A DNA stretch of 64,000 nucleotides from positions 29,016,192 to 29,080,191 of the forward strand of contig CM059570.1 in NCBI GenBank assembly GCA_030386875.1, written 5' to 3'. The first letter of the stretch is position 1, and each line of letters opens with the position of its first letter. Below are positions 20,941-33,453 of this stretch, one piece after another. The notes under the pieces were generated by a model. The model was not told the origin of the DNA. It did not search any database and saw only the letters and a program-made list of their open reading frames with translations. This stretch comes from Morinoia aosen. Its lineage: Eukaryota; Arthropoda; Malacostraca; Amphipoda; Talitridae. A program made the translations under genes and the position numbers.

Positions 20941-21612
20941 AAGAAATGACAGTCCGACAACCGCGTCAGCTGCGGTGTTGCCATCACAACGGCTTAAAAC
21001 TCGAAACTGTCGATAGTTATTTTTAATTTTATGCTTTTACACAAAAACTTCAAAGATTACTAATTATAAGTGGAAAATTATTAATAATAAGGTGAAGTAA
21101 GATTTTTAATGCCAATACTTATGCTATTTAAATGTTAATTAGAAATTTCTGAATTTACACATTTTGTAGCTAATGCTACACAGCTCAGAATATTCTAGCA
21201 ACACGTACGAAATATCTACGAACTATCTGCACATTTTATATAATAACAGCACTGGTAAAAAATACACTTAGAAACTAAACACGAAAAACACGTAATACTT
21301 TTAAGCAAGATTCTGACTAAATTAAAACTCTTTTTTCCACTTACGCGACGCTGAACCGCACGAGCTCACACAAGAAAGTGACGCTACGAAAAATGGCGTG
21401 GGCTAGGGGTGTTGCCACACGACGACTTAAACTCGAACGACTGTCTATATTATTTTCATTTTGTGCTTTTACACAAAAACTTCTCAGATTAATAATTATA
21501 AGTGGAAAATTATTAAAAATAATTTGAAGTAAGATTTTTAATGCCAATAATTATGTTATTTAAATGCTAATGAGAAATTTACTGAATTTAGACATTATGT
21601 AGCGCCTGCTAC
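20905..21612. repeat. Direct repeat pair, period about 443 bp
   Basis: 20905-21185 and 21348-21612 share GACGCTGAACC/AACGCTGAACC, GGTGTTGCCA, TTTTACACAAAAACTTC, ATTATAAGTGGAAAATTATT and AAGTAAGATTTTTAATGCC in order. The copies are clearly diverged. Confidence 0.8.
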
Positions 21613-21689
21613 ATGAACAAAGATTCAAGGACTCATTTACGAACTCAGAAAATTTAATGGTTAGAAGTTAATTCAACATATGTTTATTA

Positions 21690-21960
21690 TTAAAGGATAT
21701 TTTATTCCGATCAATCAAGCCTGATACATATCATTTTGTACATTAGTTTTTCAAATACCTTATAACTAACACCAGGATGCAATGACGGTTACTCCCGGCC
21801 AAGCCAGTACCCATTTCCGACACCTGGGTAGAGTGGGGAATCGTGGCAGAGTTTTTCATTTTCCCAACGTTGAGAACCACCAGGCGGCACTACTGGGATT
21901 CGAACTACCAACCCTTCTCGTTAAGGGCACGTTCTTAACCACTCGGCCACGGTGACCGCA
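21690..21960 (-). mobile_element. tRNA-derived SINE, head type 1 (Leu/Ser-like)
   Basis: On the minus strand the 5' end reads GTCACCGTGGCCGAGTGG (A box) and later GGTAGTTCGAATCCCA (B box), the internal RNA polymerase III promoter of a class II tRNA. The body then reads CCCAGGTGTCGGAAATGGG, GTTAGTTATAAGG and GTATCAGGCTTGATTG. This body is shared with the four SINEs at 30-34.8 kb, which have a different tRNA head. Confidence 0.85.
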
Positions 21961-22797
21961 CTGAAAGTCAGCGTTTTTCCCTCGAAACGCTTGAGTTGAA
22001 GTAGGCAAGTGTTTGTTTGGTGTACGAACTAATATGTCTCTACCGCACATTTTAAATGTTTCTTACTATATATACCAATACAGAGTTGTTGCTTGGTTGG
22101 TGCGTGTGTTTGTGACGCTCATAAGGATGCTTAATAACCGTAGATGTAATACGAGTTTCACCAGTGCAGTAGTACAAGAATATTTTTATCGCGGGTACTA
22201 TTAGGATGGACGTATTCGTTCGCCATCCACATCTGCAAGATTTATTAAAGTAAAGTATTATATCCCATAATTTTTGACAGGCCGTACCACAAAGCAACTG
22301 AATATTGGATAGTGGGTAACATTTTGCGCTTTTAAATCAGCTGGGGCTGATAATCAGCGTTGTTGGGGCTGTGCAGCTAGAGTGGAAAGTTCTCCCGTTG
22401 ACTTTGCTAAACTACGTGTAATATTTTCTGGCATAATCCTCAGATTTAATTTTGTTATCAAGGAAAATTAAGCAGAAGATCCCAAGCTTGAGGAGTTTAG
22501 CCATTAAATACAGCAAGCAGCGTAGCTAAATCGGCATAAGAGCTTTCGCAGCCAGCTACTGCGCTATGTTAATGCAAATTTGTTGAAAAACAGGCCCAAA
22601 ATAACCAAAGCATCGAAGTGGTGTCTAGAAAAAAGAATATATGAGCCACTGTTATCCAAAAACGAGAGTCTAGGAGTTGAAATCAAGTTGTAACAGCGTG
22701 TAAAAGTTTCAAAGTTCGTTGTTTAGATAAAAAAATTTCCTAAAAACCTTTTTATAAAAATAAACTAGATCATTTAAGGCTATATAAGTGCCTCACA
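21961..22797. other. Spacer with a coding-like relic at 22130-22225
   Basis: The segment 22130-22225 is homologous, in opposite orientation, to 27405-27528 (shared CNTSFTSAVVQEYF / CDTSFTSAQVQEYF peptide). The rest shows nothing recognisable. Confidence 0.4.
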
Positions 22798-24147
22798 TTC
22801 TGTCCCTACCCGCACAAAAGTGGTGACCTAAATACAGCATCAAACTACAGGCCCATCAGTCTTTTGCCTGTCATGTCCAAACTACTGGAGAAAGTGGTGA
22901 CAAATCAACTGTCATTTCACCTGGACGAGTCAAATTTACTCCACCAAAATCAATATGCCTATAGAAGAAATACTAGCACTCAAGACGCTCTGCTCAATAT
23001 ATTTGAAAAAATATACAGTGACATCGATCAAAAGAATGTAACACTCTTGCTACTACTCGATCTCTCTAAGGCGTTCGATAGCGTCCAACATGAAAAACTT
23101 CTACGTAAAATACTGAACTTGGGAATAGACACGCAATGGTTTGAAAGTTACTTGTCAAATCGATCTCATGCAGTCCGCATAGAAAACAAATTGTCCCCAT
23201 TCATTCAAAACAATTTTGGTGTTCCCCAAGGATCCATTCTTGGTCCGCTACTGTTTTCTATTTTCATTAATGATTTCCCTCCAATGCCTTCTAACACACG
23301 GATCTCTATGTATGCAGATGATGTTCAAATTGCAATAACAAGTTCTGTATCGGAAATACCACAGACGCAAATTAAAGCCGAAACTTTACTGACTAGCCTG
23401 AAATCATGGTACGACCGAAATGGTCTCAAATTAAATGCAAATAAAACACAATTCATCATTTTTGGATCAAAATATGCAATTAAAAAAACTTCAGATCTTA
23501 CTCTTGCAGTTGGAAATGATAAAATTAATGCATCAGAAAAAGTTAAAAATCTAGGTATCTGGTTCGATAGAAATATGTCCTTCAAATCTCACGTTGAGAC
23601 TACTTGCAACAAAATCTACGGAACTTTAATGTTTTTTCATCGAATAAAAAGTATGCTAGACGAAAAATCCAGATTATTAGCCATTCAATCCCTTGTGTTA
23701 TCGCGCATTGACTACTGCAGCCTAGTATGGGGAGACTTACCTCAATACCTTCAAAGGGACTTACAAAAATGCATGAATTTTGCAGCTAAGGTGGTATGCA
23801 ACGGTAATTTCAAAAGACGTGATCACGTAACCCCTCTCCTCAATAAACTCGGCTGGATCCCTATCCAAGAAAGGCTCCTCATGCAGAAGGCCCAATACGT
23901 ATTCTCCTCGTTATATCTTCCTCAGAGCAATGCTGAGATAGTGCGTTTCCATCCACCCACTGTAACCAATCAAAAACCGAACAGAAACAATAATGTCTTA
24001 GTCAACTATCGTTCATCTCACTTAGGGCAGAAGGCTCTGTCCATATCAGGCGCCTTACTGTGGAACAAACTTCCCCTGAGTATTAAAGTCCCTCAAAGAC
24101 CGAGAGAATTTAAAGCCAAAATAACTCGTCATCTTGTGTCTCAATAA
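22798..24147 (+). pseudogene. 5'-truncated CR1-like LINE reverse transcriptase, frame intact
   Basis: The frame is open from about 22798; the first ATG is at 22864 and TAA ends it at 24147. RT landmarks: NYRPISLLPVMSKLLEK, LDLSKAFDSVQHEKLL, FGVPQGSILGPLLFSIFIND, MYADDVQIAI, then LGIWFDRNMSFKSHV and a thumb/C-terminal region ending ALLWNKLPLSIK. These are features of the CR1/L2 group. Endonuclease and ORF1 are absent, so it is a truncated copy. No stop or frameshift interrupts the remaining 440 codons or so, suggesting a fairly young insertion. Confidence 0.85.
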
Positions 24148-25902
24148 TAATCCTTAGTTACAGAACATACTGAATGAGTACTGACGAATCTCATTTACCT
24201 GGTATCTCCATTGCTGAACAATCTCCCTCGCTCATTGTGTTATAATTCAAGACATCAAACAACAGTTTTGAAGTATGCGTAGGTATTATGATTTGACCGC
24301 CTATACGTTGTCATTTGCAAACATGCTTACTTGTATATGTATGTACGTATATAGGTGTATGTGCGCATATGGGTGTGTATATATGCACGTACAACTGTGT
24401 GCACTAGAGTAGATGAACCAGTCGAAGGTGCATTTTATGTCATTCCTCTCCGTTTCTGTGCAAGCATCAAACTAGACCGTCATGGTACCTATGTGTGTGT
24501 GTGTTGATCAATTACAGACATTCTGCACCATATTACAAAGATAATGTATTTTTTATAATATGAAATTGTAAAGCATCCATGTAAAAAAAAAAATAAATTC
24601 GTTGTGTGATCATCCATTTATACTGCAGTAATATACTTATTCGGCTTATAGTTATATGCTTATAATAATGTGATACCTATGTTTGTTTATCAATTGACGA
24701 CAATTTGCGCCATATTTCAAGGATAATGTGATTTTTTTTTTCTAATATGAAACCATTATAGGACATTAAGGTTTTCTTTTTTATTCACGTCCCACAATCG
24801 TTTTCATGTTTCTGACTTAAGTAGACTGTTTTGTGCCACTATTTTTAGTACGAAATTTTATAAAATTCATGCTATAATAAAAGATATTTTCTCCGTTTCC
24901 CTCGATTGGAATTCTGGTTTATACTGACTAGTTTACGCTGATATTTGCGCACATGCTTACTTGTGTAAATGTGTACGTGTCCACGCTATGCGTATGACAC
25001 TCTGTAGAATGCGCATGTATTGCCTCGATGCATAGAAATGCATTTGCGTATGCTTACGAGTCAGGTGTAAATATGTGCGTGGGTATATGTGTGCATGTGT
25101 ATGTGTGAATATTTACATGTATACGTGCATATATGTGTGTACTAGACTGACAACTAGCATTTCACTAGAGATAATGGTCTTTTTTTCAATGCACTCTCAA
25201 CTTGTAACATTACCTAACTCGTCATATCTTTAGTATTGTAAAGCATTCATGTAAAAACTATACATTTGTTGTGCGATCATCCATTTATATTTAAATAAAA
25301 TGCTTGTTAACTAATGACCGTTATGTTAAAATTGTTGAATCAGAAATACAAAACCTATAATCTTCTTGGTCCTCTTGCTTATATGTACACACGTGTGTGT
25401 CCATGTTAACGAAACCGGTGTTCTTCGTAACCTAGGCACACACATGGCCGTAAAACGCGTGTATATATATGTGTGTGTGTGTATGTGTGTGAGTGTGTGT
25501 ATGGATATATACACACATGCATACGTATATGTACATATGTGTGTATGTGGGTATATATTTATAGATATTTTTCTTTTTTTATGCTTCCTCAAAATGACAC
25601 TTGTGAACATTGACCGAAACAAGCGATTTCATATATTATATCCTGGCGTCAAGAATTGCGAAGTCTTATGTCATGTATATGTAAACTGTCAAAAATGTTT
25701 TCACCCCACAATGAAAATGCATCGTCCATGAAATTGTGTTATCTCTTACAATTTTCATTATATGTATTATCAGATGTAGATTAAGCTAGATTAGGAGTTC
25801 ATTGCCCTCAATCATTTCTTTTGACTAGTGACACGAGTTTTTCAATACTCGTGTGTGTGTATCATCTAAGTGTATTAATTTTAAGATATTTTAAAAACCA
25901 AT

Positions 25903-25922
25903 GATGGTACTTTTGTACCATC
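25903..25922 (+). other. LINE 3'-end stem-loop, copy 1
   Basis: GATGGTAC, loop TTTT, GTACCATC: a perfect 8-bp stem just before TCTCTATTGGAAATAAA. A 3' stem-loop is often the structure recognised by the LINE reverse transcriptase. Confidence 0.7.
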
Positions 25923-26679
25923 TCTATTGGAAATAAACCATTTTTTTTTTCTTCTTTTTTTTATGTGTACATATATGTGTATATATTTACATGTATGTGT
26001 GCACATATGTGTGTACTAAACTGACAACTAGCATTTAACTAGAGATAATGGTCATTTTCTGTTCACTCTCAACTTGTAACATTACCTAACTCGTCATCTC
26101 TTTATTATTGTAAAGCATTCATGTACAAACTATACATTTGTTGTACGATCATCCATTTATATTTAAATAAAATGCTTATTAACTAACGACCGTTATGTTA
26201 AAATTGTTGAATTAGAAATACAAAACTTATAATCTTCTTGGTCCTCATGCTTATGCGTACATATATATATATATATCTGTATGTGTGTGATGTATGTATG
26301 TATATATATATGTACGTGTATATATATGTATATGGATTTGTATTTATATTTTTTTTTCATGCTTCCTTAAAATGACACTTTTGAACATTTGCCGAAACAA
26401 GCGATTCATATATTATTTCCTGGCATCAATAATTGCGAAGTTTTATGTCATGTACATGTAAACTGTCAAAAGTTTTTTCACCCCACAATGAAAATGCATC
26501 GTCCATGAATTTGCGTTATCTCTTATAATTATCATTACATGTATTATCAAATGTAGATTAAGCAAGATTAGGAGTACATTGCCCTCAATCATTTATTTTC
26601 GACTAGTGACATGAGTTTTTCAATACTCGTGTGTGTGTATCATCTAAGTGTATAAATTTTAAGATATTTAAAAACCAGT

Positions 26680-26699
26680 GATTGTAATATTTTACAATC
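26680..26699 (+). other. LINE 3'-end stem-loop, copy 2
   Basis: GATTGTAA, loop TATT, TTACAATC: again a perfect 8-bp stem in the same place. Compared with copy 1, stem bases changed in pairs, which supports a functional RNA structure. Confidence 0.75.
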
Positions 26700-26735
26700 T
26701 CTATTGGAAATAAAGTTTTTCTTCTTCTCCAAGTT

Positions 26736-28017
26736 AACACATCCCATTCTCCGTTCGTCGATGTCTGTGCGAAATGAAAGCAGTGATGCTAAAATGAAAA
26801 TAAAACAAAACTAAATGCGGGACATTAAAATAGAAAAATCAACGCACATTTCTTCCTCCTCAATAATTGTTAATGACTTGAAAGATAAGAAATGTTCGTT
26901 AACTGGAAAGCTGTATTGAAAGCTTTTTTCAAATCACAAGCAACTGCTAACGCATTTTGACAGAAAAATGGCGTTTTTTCATTTGTGGGGCGAACGCAAG
27001 GAAAATCGATGGACGTTTAGACTGCTTTATGAAACTGTCCTCACGCTTCTCGGCTCATTGTTGGCTGAGTGGTGGTGGCAGGTGGTGGTGAAGGCAGGTG
27101 GTGACGGCAGGTGGTGATGACGGGTGGGGACTGCAGGTGGCAATCACTGCTAGTAAGTCACCAAAATGAACGAATAAGATTTTACGAAGCGAATTTCCTC
27201 GAATTATTTGGAACTGGTGGAACATTTTAAAGTTTAATTTATCCAAATTTTTTTGTGGGGCGCATGAAATAAAATAGAAACCAATTAAATTCCTAATTGA
27301 ATTATTGATTTAAAACATCTAACAGATCAATTATTAGTTGACTGGTGTACGCAGTCCGTCATAAATGCCTGGATTGGATATACAGTATTGCCTAACTAAA
27401 TTCTCCAGATGCGATGCCCAACAAATATATCCATCCCAACAGTACCCGCCATCAAAATATTCTTGTACTTGTGCACTGGTGAAACTCGTATCACAGATAC
27501 GGTCATTGGGCGTCCTGGTGAGCGGCACAGAACATTTATATAAGTATAGTATATGGTCTGTGTGAGCGGCACAGACATACGCACCAACTCACGTAATGCG
27601 TTCAGTGAGACTCCAATGTTAATTGCATAAGAGGAATGAAGTATAAAATACAATAATTTATTTATGTATTTGTTCATTAATAAAATAAAGGAGTCACCGG
27701 GCTTTTTTTAATAGCTTTTTCAAATTTTTTTGTATACGTATTTATTCATCAATTCGTCCAGGGAGACACCGAACATTTTATCAAATAATTTGGTACAAGG
27801 AAACACCCGACGTTGTATTATGTAAGGACTTATTAAAGAATTTAGTCGGTTAGTAATTTGAAGTAACTGACAGTGAACTTCTTAAAAAATAGCAAATTAT
27901 AAAATGCCTGAATATAAATTTATATTTAGGAGGCCTTAAGTTCAGGCTTTATTTCAATCAATAAATAAAAGAATAGCGATGGTTACATTAAAATCAAGCT
28001 TAGGTAGCAGAAATGCT
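26736..28017. other. Spacer with a small GGTGGTGGCAG-type repeat and a coding-like relic
   Basis: 27066-27140 is a short degenerate GGTGGTG/GCAGGTG repeat. The minus-strand frame at 27334-27528 contains CDTSFTSAQVQEYFDGGYCW and is the relative of 22130-22225. No family was recognised. Confidence 0.4.
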
Positions 28018-28250
28018 TGAACTAACAATCTGACCGCAACGTGCGCCACCGGCGGTACACAGAGCGGATTTTCATAATGCTGTTGAGCGACCAGTAGTCA
28101 CAAACTCAATTCTCATAAATACGCAATCAAAGCTAAATGAAGGCATGATCCCGATCATGCTTGATATTTTCAAAAATGCTCACCACAATTTACTTTCAAT
28201 TCGAGTTGAATATTGACCTTCACTATAACCCACCGCGGTCAAAGAGTTCA
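28018..28250. mobile_element. Diverged relative of the piggyBac-like MITE
   Basis: CTGACCGCAACGTGCGCCAC, GGCGGTACAC, AAGCTAAATGAAGGCATGAT and GAGTTGAATATTGA match the element at 1850-2080, and the right end reads GCGGTCAAAGAGTT. The TTAA duplications are not preserved. Confidence 0.65.
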
Positions 28251-30027
28251 GACCCCATTGCCTATGAAAAAATCTTATAAAACTACGAGATTCGTGATCA
28301 GCAAAATCAACCCACGCTTCTTAACTCGCGTCTATGCGTTACACTCCATGCACTCGCGTCTGAAACTTGGCCCCATCAGCTTGCAGTCACGCCCAACTTC
28401 ACCAAAGTGGCTGCGAAAATAATGGTTTTCACATAAATTTTGCTACTTTGTACAACCTCCCGAAGTAACTTTTCCATGATCACGTGTCGGTAATTCACGG
28501 GTTTAAGTTTTATCCTGGCGCTAAGCGCATGACGTTACTTGGAGTCGCCAATGGAGCGCTTGTGCAGCGGAGGTTTAGTGTTGGAAGTTTTTATTGTTAT
28601 AACCTTTTAGCGTTATAAGTTGAAACTAATACTGCAATGTTTCTAGTGAGTTCTTGCTGTTATTTAGAAGCGTAAGGTGAAACTAATGCCTGAGCTAGAA
28701 CTAATGTTATTCAGATGCCCTGGTTAGAACCAATGCTATTCAGAAGCCATAGTTAGAACTAAAGCTATTCAGAAACCCTAGTTAGAACTAAAGCTATTCA
28801 GATGCCCTAATTAGAACTAATGCTATTCAGAAGCCCTAGTTAGAACTAATGCTGTTCAGAAGCCCTAGTTAGAACTAATGCTATTCAGAAGCCCTCGTTA
28901 GAACTAATGCTATTCAGAAGCCCTAGTTAGAACTAATGGTATTCAAATGCGCTGGCTAGAACTAATGCTATTCAGATGCCCTGGCTAGACCTAATGCAAT
29001 TCAAATGCGCTCGTTAGAACTGATGCTATTCAGATGCCCTCGTTAGAACTAATGCTATTCAGATGCCCTCGTTAGAACTAATGCTATTCATATGCCCTCG
29101 TTAGAACCAATGCTATTCAGATGCCCCGGCTAGAACTAATGCTATTCAAATGCCTTCGTTAGAACCAATGCTATTCAGATGCCCTATTTAGAACTAATGC
29201 TATTCAGAAGCCCTCGTTAGAACTAAAGCTATTCAGAAGCCCTCGTTAGAGCTGAAGCTTTTCAGAAGCCCTAGTTAGAACTAAAGATGTCCAGAAGCAC
29301 TCGTTATAACCAATGCTATTCAGAAGCCCTAGTTAGAACTAAAGCTATTCAGAAGCCCTAGTTAGAACTATAGATATCCAGAAGCCCTCATTAGAACTAA
29401 TGCTATTCAGAAGCCCAGTTAGAACTAAAGCTATTCAGAAGCCCTAGTTAGAACTAAAGCTATTCATAAGCCCTAGTTAGAACTAATGCTTTTCAGAAGC
29501 CCTCGTTAGAACCAATGCTATTCAGAAGCCCTAGTTAGAACTAAAGCTATTCAGAAGCCCTAGTTGGAACTAAAGCTATTCAGAAGCCCTCGTTAGAACT
29601 AAAGCTATTCAGAAGCTCTAGTTAGAACTAAACATACCCAGATGCCCCCGTTAGAAACAATGCTATTCAGAAGCCCTGGCTAGAACTAATGCTATTCAAA
29701 TACCTTCGTTAGAACCAACGCTATTCAGATGCCCTAGTTTGAACTAATGCTATTCAGAAGCCCTCGTTAGAACTAAAGCTATTCAGAAGCCCTCGTTAGA
29801 ACTAAAGTTATTCAGAAGCCCTCGTTAGAACTAAAGCTACTCAGAAGCCCTAGTTAGAACTAAAGATATCAAGAAGCCCTCGTTAGAACCAATGCTATTC
29901 AGAAGCCCTAGTTAGAACTAATGCTATTCAGAAGCCCTCGTTGGAAATAAAGCTATTCAGAAGCCCCCGTTAGAACTAATGCTATTCAGATGTCCTAGTT
30001 AGAAAGCTATGCAGAAGCCCTCGTTAG

Positions 30028-30323
30028 GTTAGGTTAGGTAGGTTAACATCGGCATCTTTGATATGCATAATTTCCAATCAAGCCTGATACATATGATCTT
30101 AGCATTGGTTTTTCAAGCGTCTTATAACTAACCCTATGTATAGGACACCATGACGGTTCCCCCATAAAGCCGGTACCCATTTCCGACACCTGGGTTTAGT
30201 GGGGTATACTGCTTGAGCTTTCCCTTATACCCAACGGGGAAAATCTCTGCGCCAGCGCCGGGATACGAACCCGCGACTCCAACATACGAGCCCGATCCCG
30301 TAACCACTGTACCACGGAGAGCA
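30028..30323 (-). mobile_element. SINE, head type 2, array copy 1
   Basis: Minus strand: GCTCTCCGTGGTACAGTGG (A box), GCGGGTTCGTATCCCGGC (B box), the shared body, then a CCTAA-repeat tail. Flanked by TCGTTAG at 30021-30027 and 30324-30330, a target duplication made of array sequence. Confidence 0.88.
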
Positions 30324-31664
30324 TCGTTAGAACTAAAGCTATTCAGAAGCACTAGTTAGAACTAAAGATATCCAGAAGCCCTCGTTAGGACCAATGCTAT
30401 TCAGAAGCCCTAGTTAGAACTAAACCTATTCAAAAGAACTAGTTTGAACTATAGATATCCAGAAGCCCTCGTTAGAACTAATGCCATTCAGAAGCCCTAG
30501 TTAGAATTAAAGCTATTCAGAAGCCCTCTTTAGAACTAATGCTATTCAGAAGCCCTTGTTAGAAATAATGCTATTCAGAAGCCCTAGTTAGAACTTATGC
30601 TATTCAGAAGCCCTAGTTAGGACTAATGCTATTCAGAAGCCCTATTTAGAACTAATGCTATTCAGATGCCCTGGCTAGAACTAATGCTATTCAAATTCCC
30701 TCGTTAGAACTAATACTATACAGATGCCCTCGCTAGAACTAATGCTACTCAGATGCACCCGTTAAAATTAATGCTATTCAAATGCCCTAGTTAGAACCAA
30801 TGCTATTTAAATGCCCTGGCTAGAACTAATGCTATTCAAATGACCTCGTTAGAACTAATGCTATTCAGATGCCTTAGTTATAACCAATGCTATTCAGATG
30901 GCCTGGCTAGAACTAATGCTATTCAAATGCCCTCGTTAGAACCAATACTATTCAGAAGCCCTTGTTAGAACTAATGCTATTCAGAAGCCCTAGTTAGAAC
31001 TAATGCTATTCGGAAGCCCTAGTTAGAACTAATGCTATTCAGAAGCCTTCGTTAGAACTAAAGCTATTCAGAAGCCCTCGTTAGAACCAATGATATTCAG
31101 AAGCCCTAGTTAGAACTAATGCAATTCAGAAGCCCTCGTTAGAACTAATGCTATTCAAAAGCCCTCGTTAAAACTAATGCTGTTCAGATGCCCTAGTTGG
31201 AACTAAAGCTATGCAGAAGCCCTCGCTAGAACTAAAGCTATTCAGAAGCCCTAGTTAGAACTAAAGATATCCAGAAGCCCTCATTAGAACCAATGCTCAT
31301 TCAGAAGCCCTAGTTAGAACTAAAGTATTCAGAAGCCCTAGTTTGAACTATAGATATCCTTAAGCCCTCGTTAGAACTAATGCTATTCAGAAGCCCTAGT
31401 TAGAACTAAAGCTATTCAAAAGCCCTCGTTAGAACTAATGCTATTCAGAAGCCCTTGTTAGAACTAATGCTATTCAGATGCCCTAGTTAGAACTAAAGAT
31501 ATCCAGAAGCCCTCGTTCGAACCAATGCTATTCAGAAGCCCAAGTTAGAACTAAAGCTATTCAGAAGCCCTAGTTTGAACTATAGATATCCAGAAGCCCT
31601 CGTTAGAACTAATGCTATTCAGATGCCCTAGTTAGAACTAAAGCTATTCACAAGCCCTCGTTAG

Positions 31665-31961
31665 GTTAGGTTAGGTAGGTTAACATCGGCATCTTTGGGA
31701 TGCTTTATTTCCAATCAAGCCTGATACCTATGATCTTAGCATTGGTTTTTTCAAATGTCTTATAACTAATCCTATGTATAGGACACCATGACGGTTCCCC
31801 CGTAAAGCCGGTACCCATTTCCAACACCTGGGTTTAGTGGGGTATTGTGCTTGAGCTTTCCCTTATACCCAACGGGGAAAATCTCTGCGCCAGCGCCGGG
31901 ATACGAACCAGCGACTCCAACATACGAGCCCGATCCCGTAACCACTATACCACGGAGAGCA
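31665..31961 (-). mobile_element. SINE, head type 2, array copy 2
   Basis: Same element with the same array junctions as copy 1, flanked by TCGTTAG. It differs by a few substitutions only, so it is a segmental copy and not a separate insertion. Confidence 0.88.
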
Positions 31962-33157
31962 TCGTTAGAACTAAAGCTATTCAGAAGCACTAGTTAGAAC
32001 AAAAGATATCCTGAAGCCCTCGTTAGGACCAATGCTATTCAGAAGCCCTAGTTGGAACTAAAGCTATTCAGAAGCCCTAGTTTGAACTATAGATATCCAG
32101 AAGCCCTCGTTAGAACTAGTGCTATTCAGAAGCCATAGTTAGAATTAAAGCTATTCAGAAGCCCATGTTAGATATTATGCTATTCAGAAGCCCTAGTTAG
32201 AACTGATGCTATTCAGAAGCCCTAGTTAGAACTAATGCTATTCAGAAGCCCTATTTAGAACTAATGCTATTCAGATGCCCTGGCTAGAACTAATGCTATT
32301 CAAATTCCCTCGTTAGAACTAATACTATACAGATGCCCTCGCTAGAACTAATGCTACTCAGATGCACTCGTTGAAACTAATGCTATTCAAATGCCTTAGT
32401 TAGAACCAATGCTATTTAGATGCCCTGGCTAGAACTAATGCTATTCAAATGCCCTCGTTAGAACTAATGGTATTCAGATGCCTTAGTTAGAACCAATGCT
32501 ATTCAGATGGCCTGGCTAGAACTAATGCTATTCAGAAGCCCATGTTAGATATTATGCTATTCAGAAGCCCTTGTTAGAACTAATGCTATTCAGAAGCCCT
32601 AGTTAGAACTAATGCTATTCAGAAGCCCTAGTTAGAACTAATGCTATTCAGAAGCCCTCGTTAAAACTAAGCTATTCAGAAGCCCTCGTTAGAACCCATG
32701 CTATTCAGAAGCCCTAGTTAGAACTAATGCTATTCAGAAGCCCTCGTTAGAACTAATGCTATTCAAAAGCCCTCGTTAAAACTAATGCTGTTTAGATGCC
32801 CTAGTTGGAACTAAAGCTATTCAGAAGCCCTCGCTTGAACTAAAGCTATTCAGAAGCCCTAGTTAGAACTAAAGATATCCAGAAGCCCTCGCTAGAACCA
32901 ATGCTCATTCAGAAGCCCTAGTTAGAGCTAAAGCTATTCAGAAGCCCTAGTTTGAACTATAGATATCCTGAAGCCCTCGTTAGAACTAATGCTATTCAGA
33001 AGCCCTAGTTAGAACTAAAGCTATTCAGAAGCCCTCGCTAGAACTAATGCTATTCAGAAGCCCTCGTTAGAAATAAAGCTATTCAGAAGCCCCCGTTAGA
33101 ACTAATGCTATTCAGATGCCCTAGTTAGAACTAAAGCTATTCAGAAGCCCTCGTTAG

Positions 33158-33453
33158 GTTAGGTTAGGTAGGTTAAGATCGGCATCTTTGGTATGCATTA
33201 TTTCCAATCAAGCCTGATACATATGATCTTAGCATTGGTTTTTCAAACGTCTTATAACTAACCCTATGTATAGGACACCATGACGGTTCCCCCATAAAGC
33301 CGGTACCCATTTCCGACACCTGGGTTGAGTGGGGTATTGTGCTTGAGCTTTCTCTTATACCCATAGGGGAAAATCTCTGCGTCAGCGCCGGGATACGAAC
33401 CCGCGACTCTAACATACGAGCCCGATCCCGTAACCACTGTACCGCGGAGAGCA
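33158..33453 (-). mobile_element. SINE, head type 2, array copy 3
   Basis: Same junctions as the other copies (TCGTTAG at 33151-33157 and 33454-33460). A base change gives ACCGCGGAGAG at the head. Confidence 0.88.

Larger units (their letters stand above)
24148..26735 (+). repeat. Repeated LINE 3' UTR region with TG/TA microsatellites
   Basis: After the LINE stop, a block is present as two long copies (25140-25940 and 26005-26725) and a partial relative (24480-24780). Shared phrases: GTAAAGCATTCATGTA, GATCATCCATTTATA, CAACTTGTAACATTACC and CTATTGGAAATAAA. Both long copies end in a hairpin, then ATTGGAAATAAA. TGTA-rich microsatellites occur at 24320-24420, 25040-25130, 25440-25560 and 26255-26340. 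Confidence 0.85.

Noticed and set aside
21870-21960. A genuine tRNA gene on the minus strand
   Set aside because: A and B boxes are present but the stems are degraded and the sequence continues into a SINE body shared with other copies.
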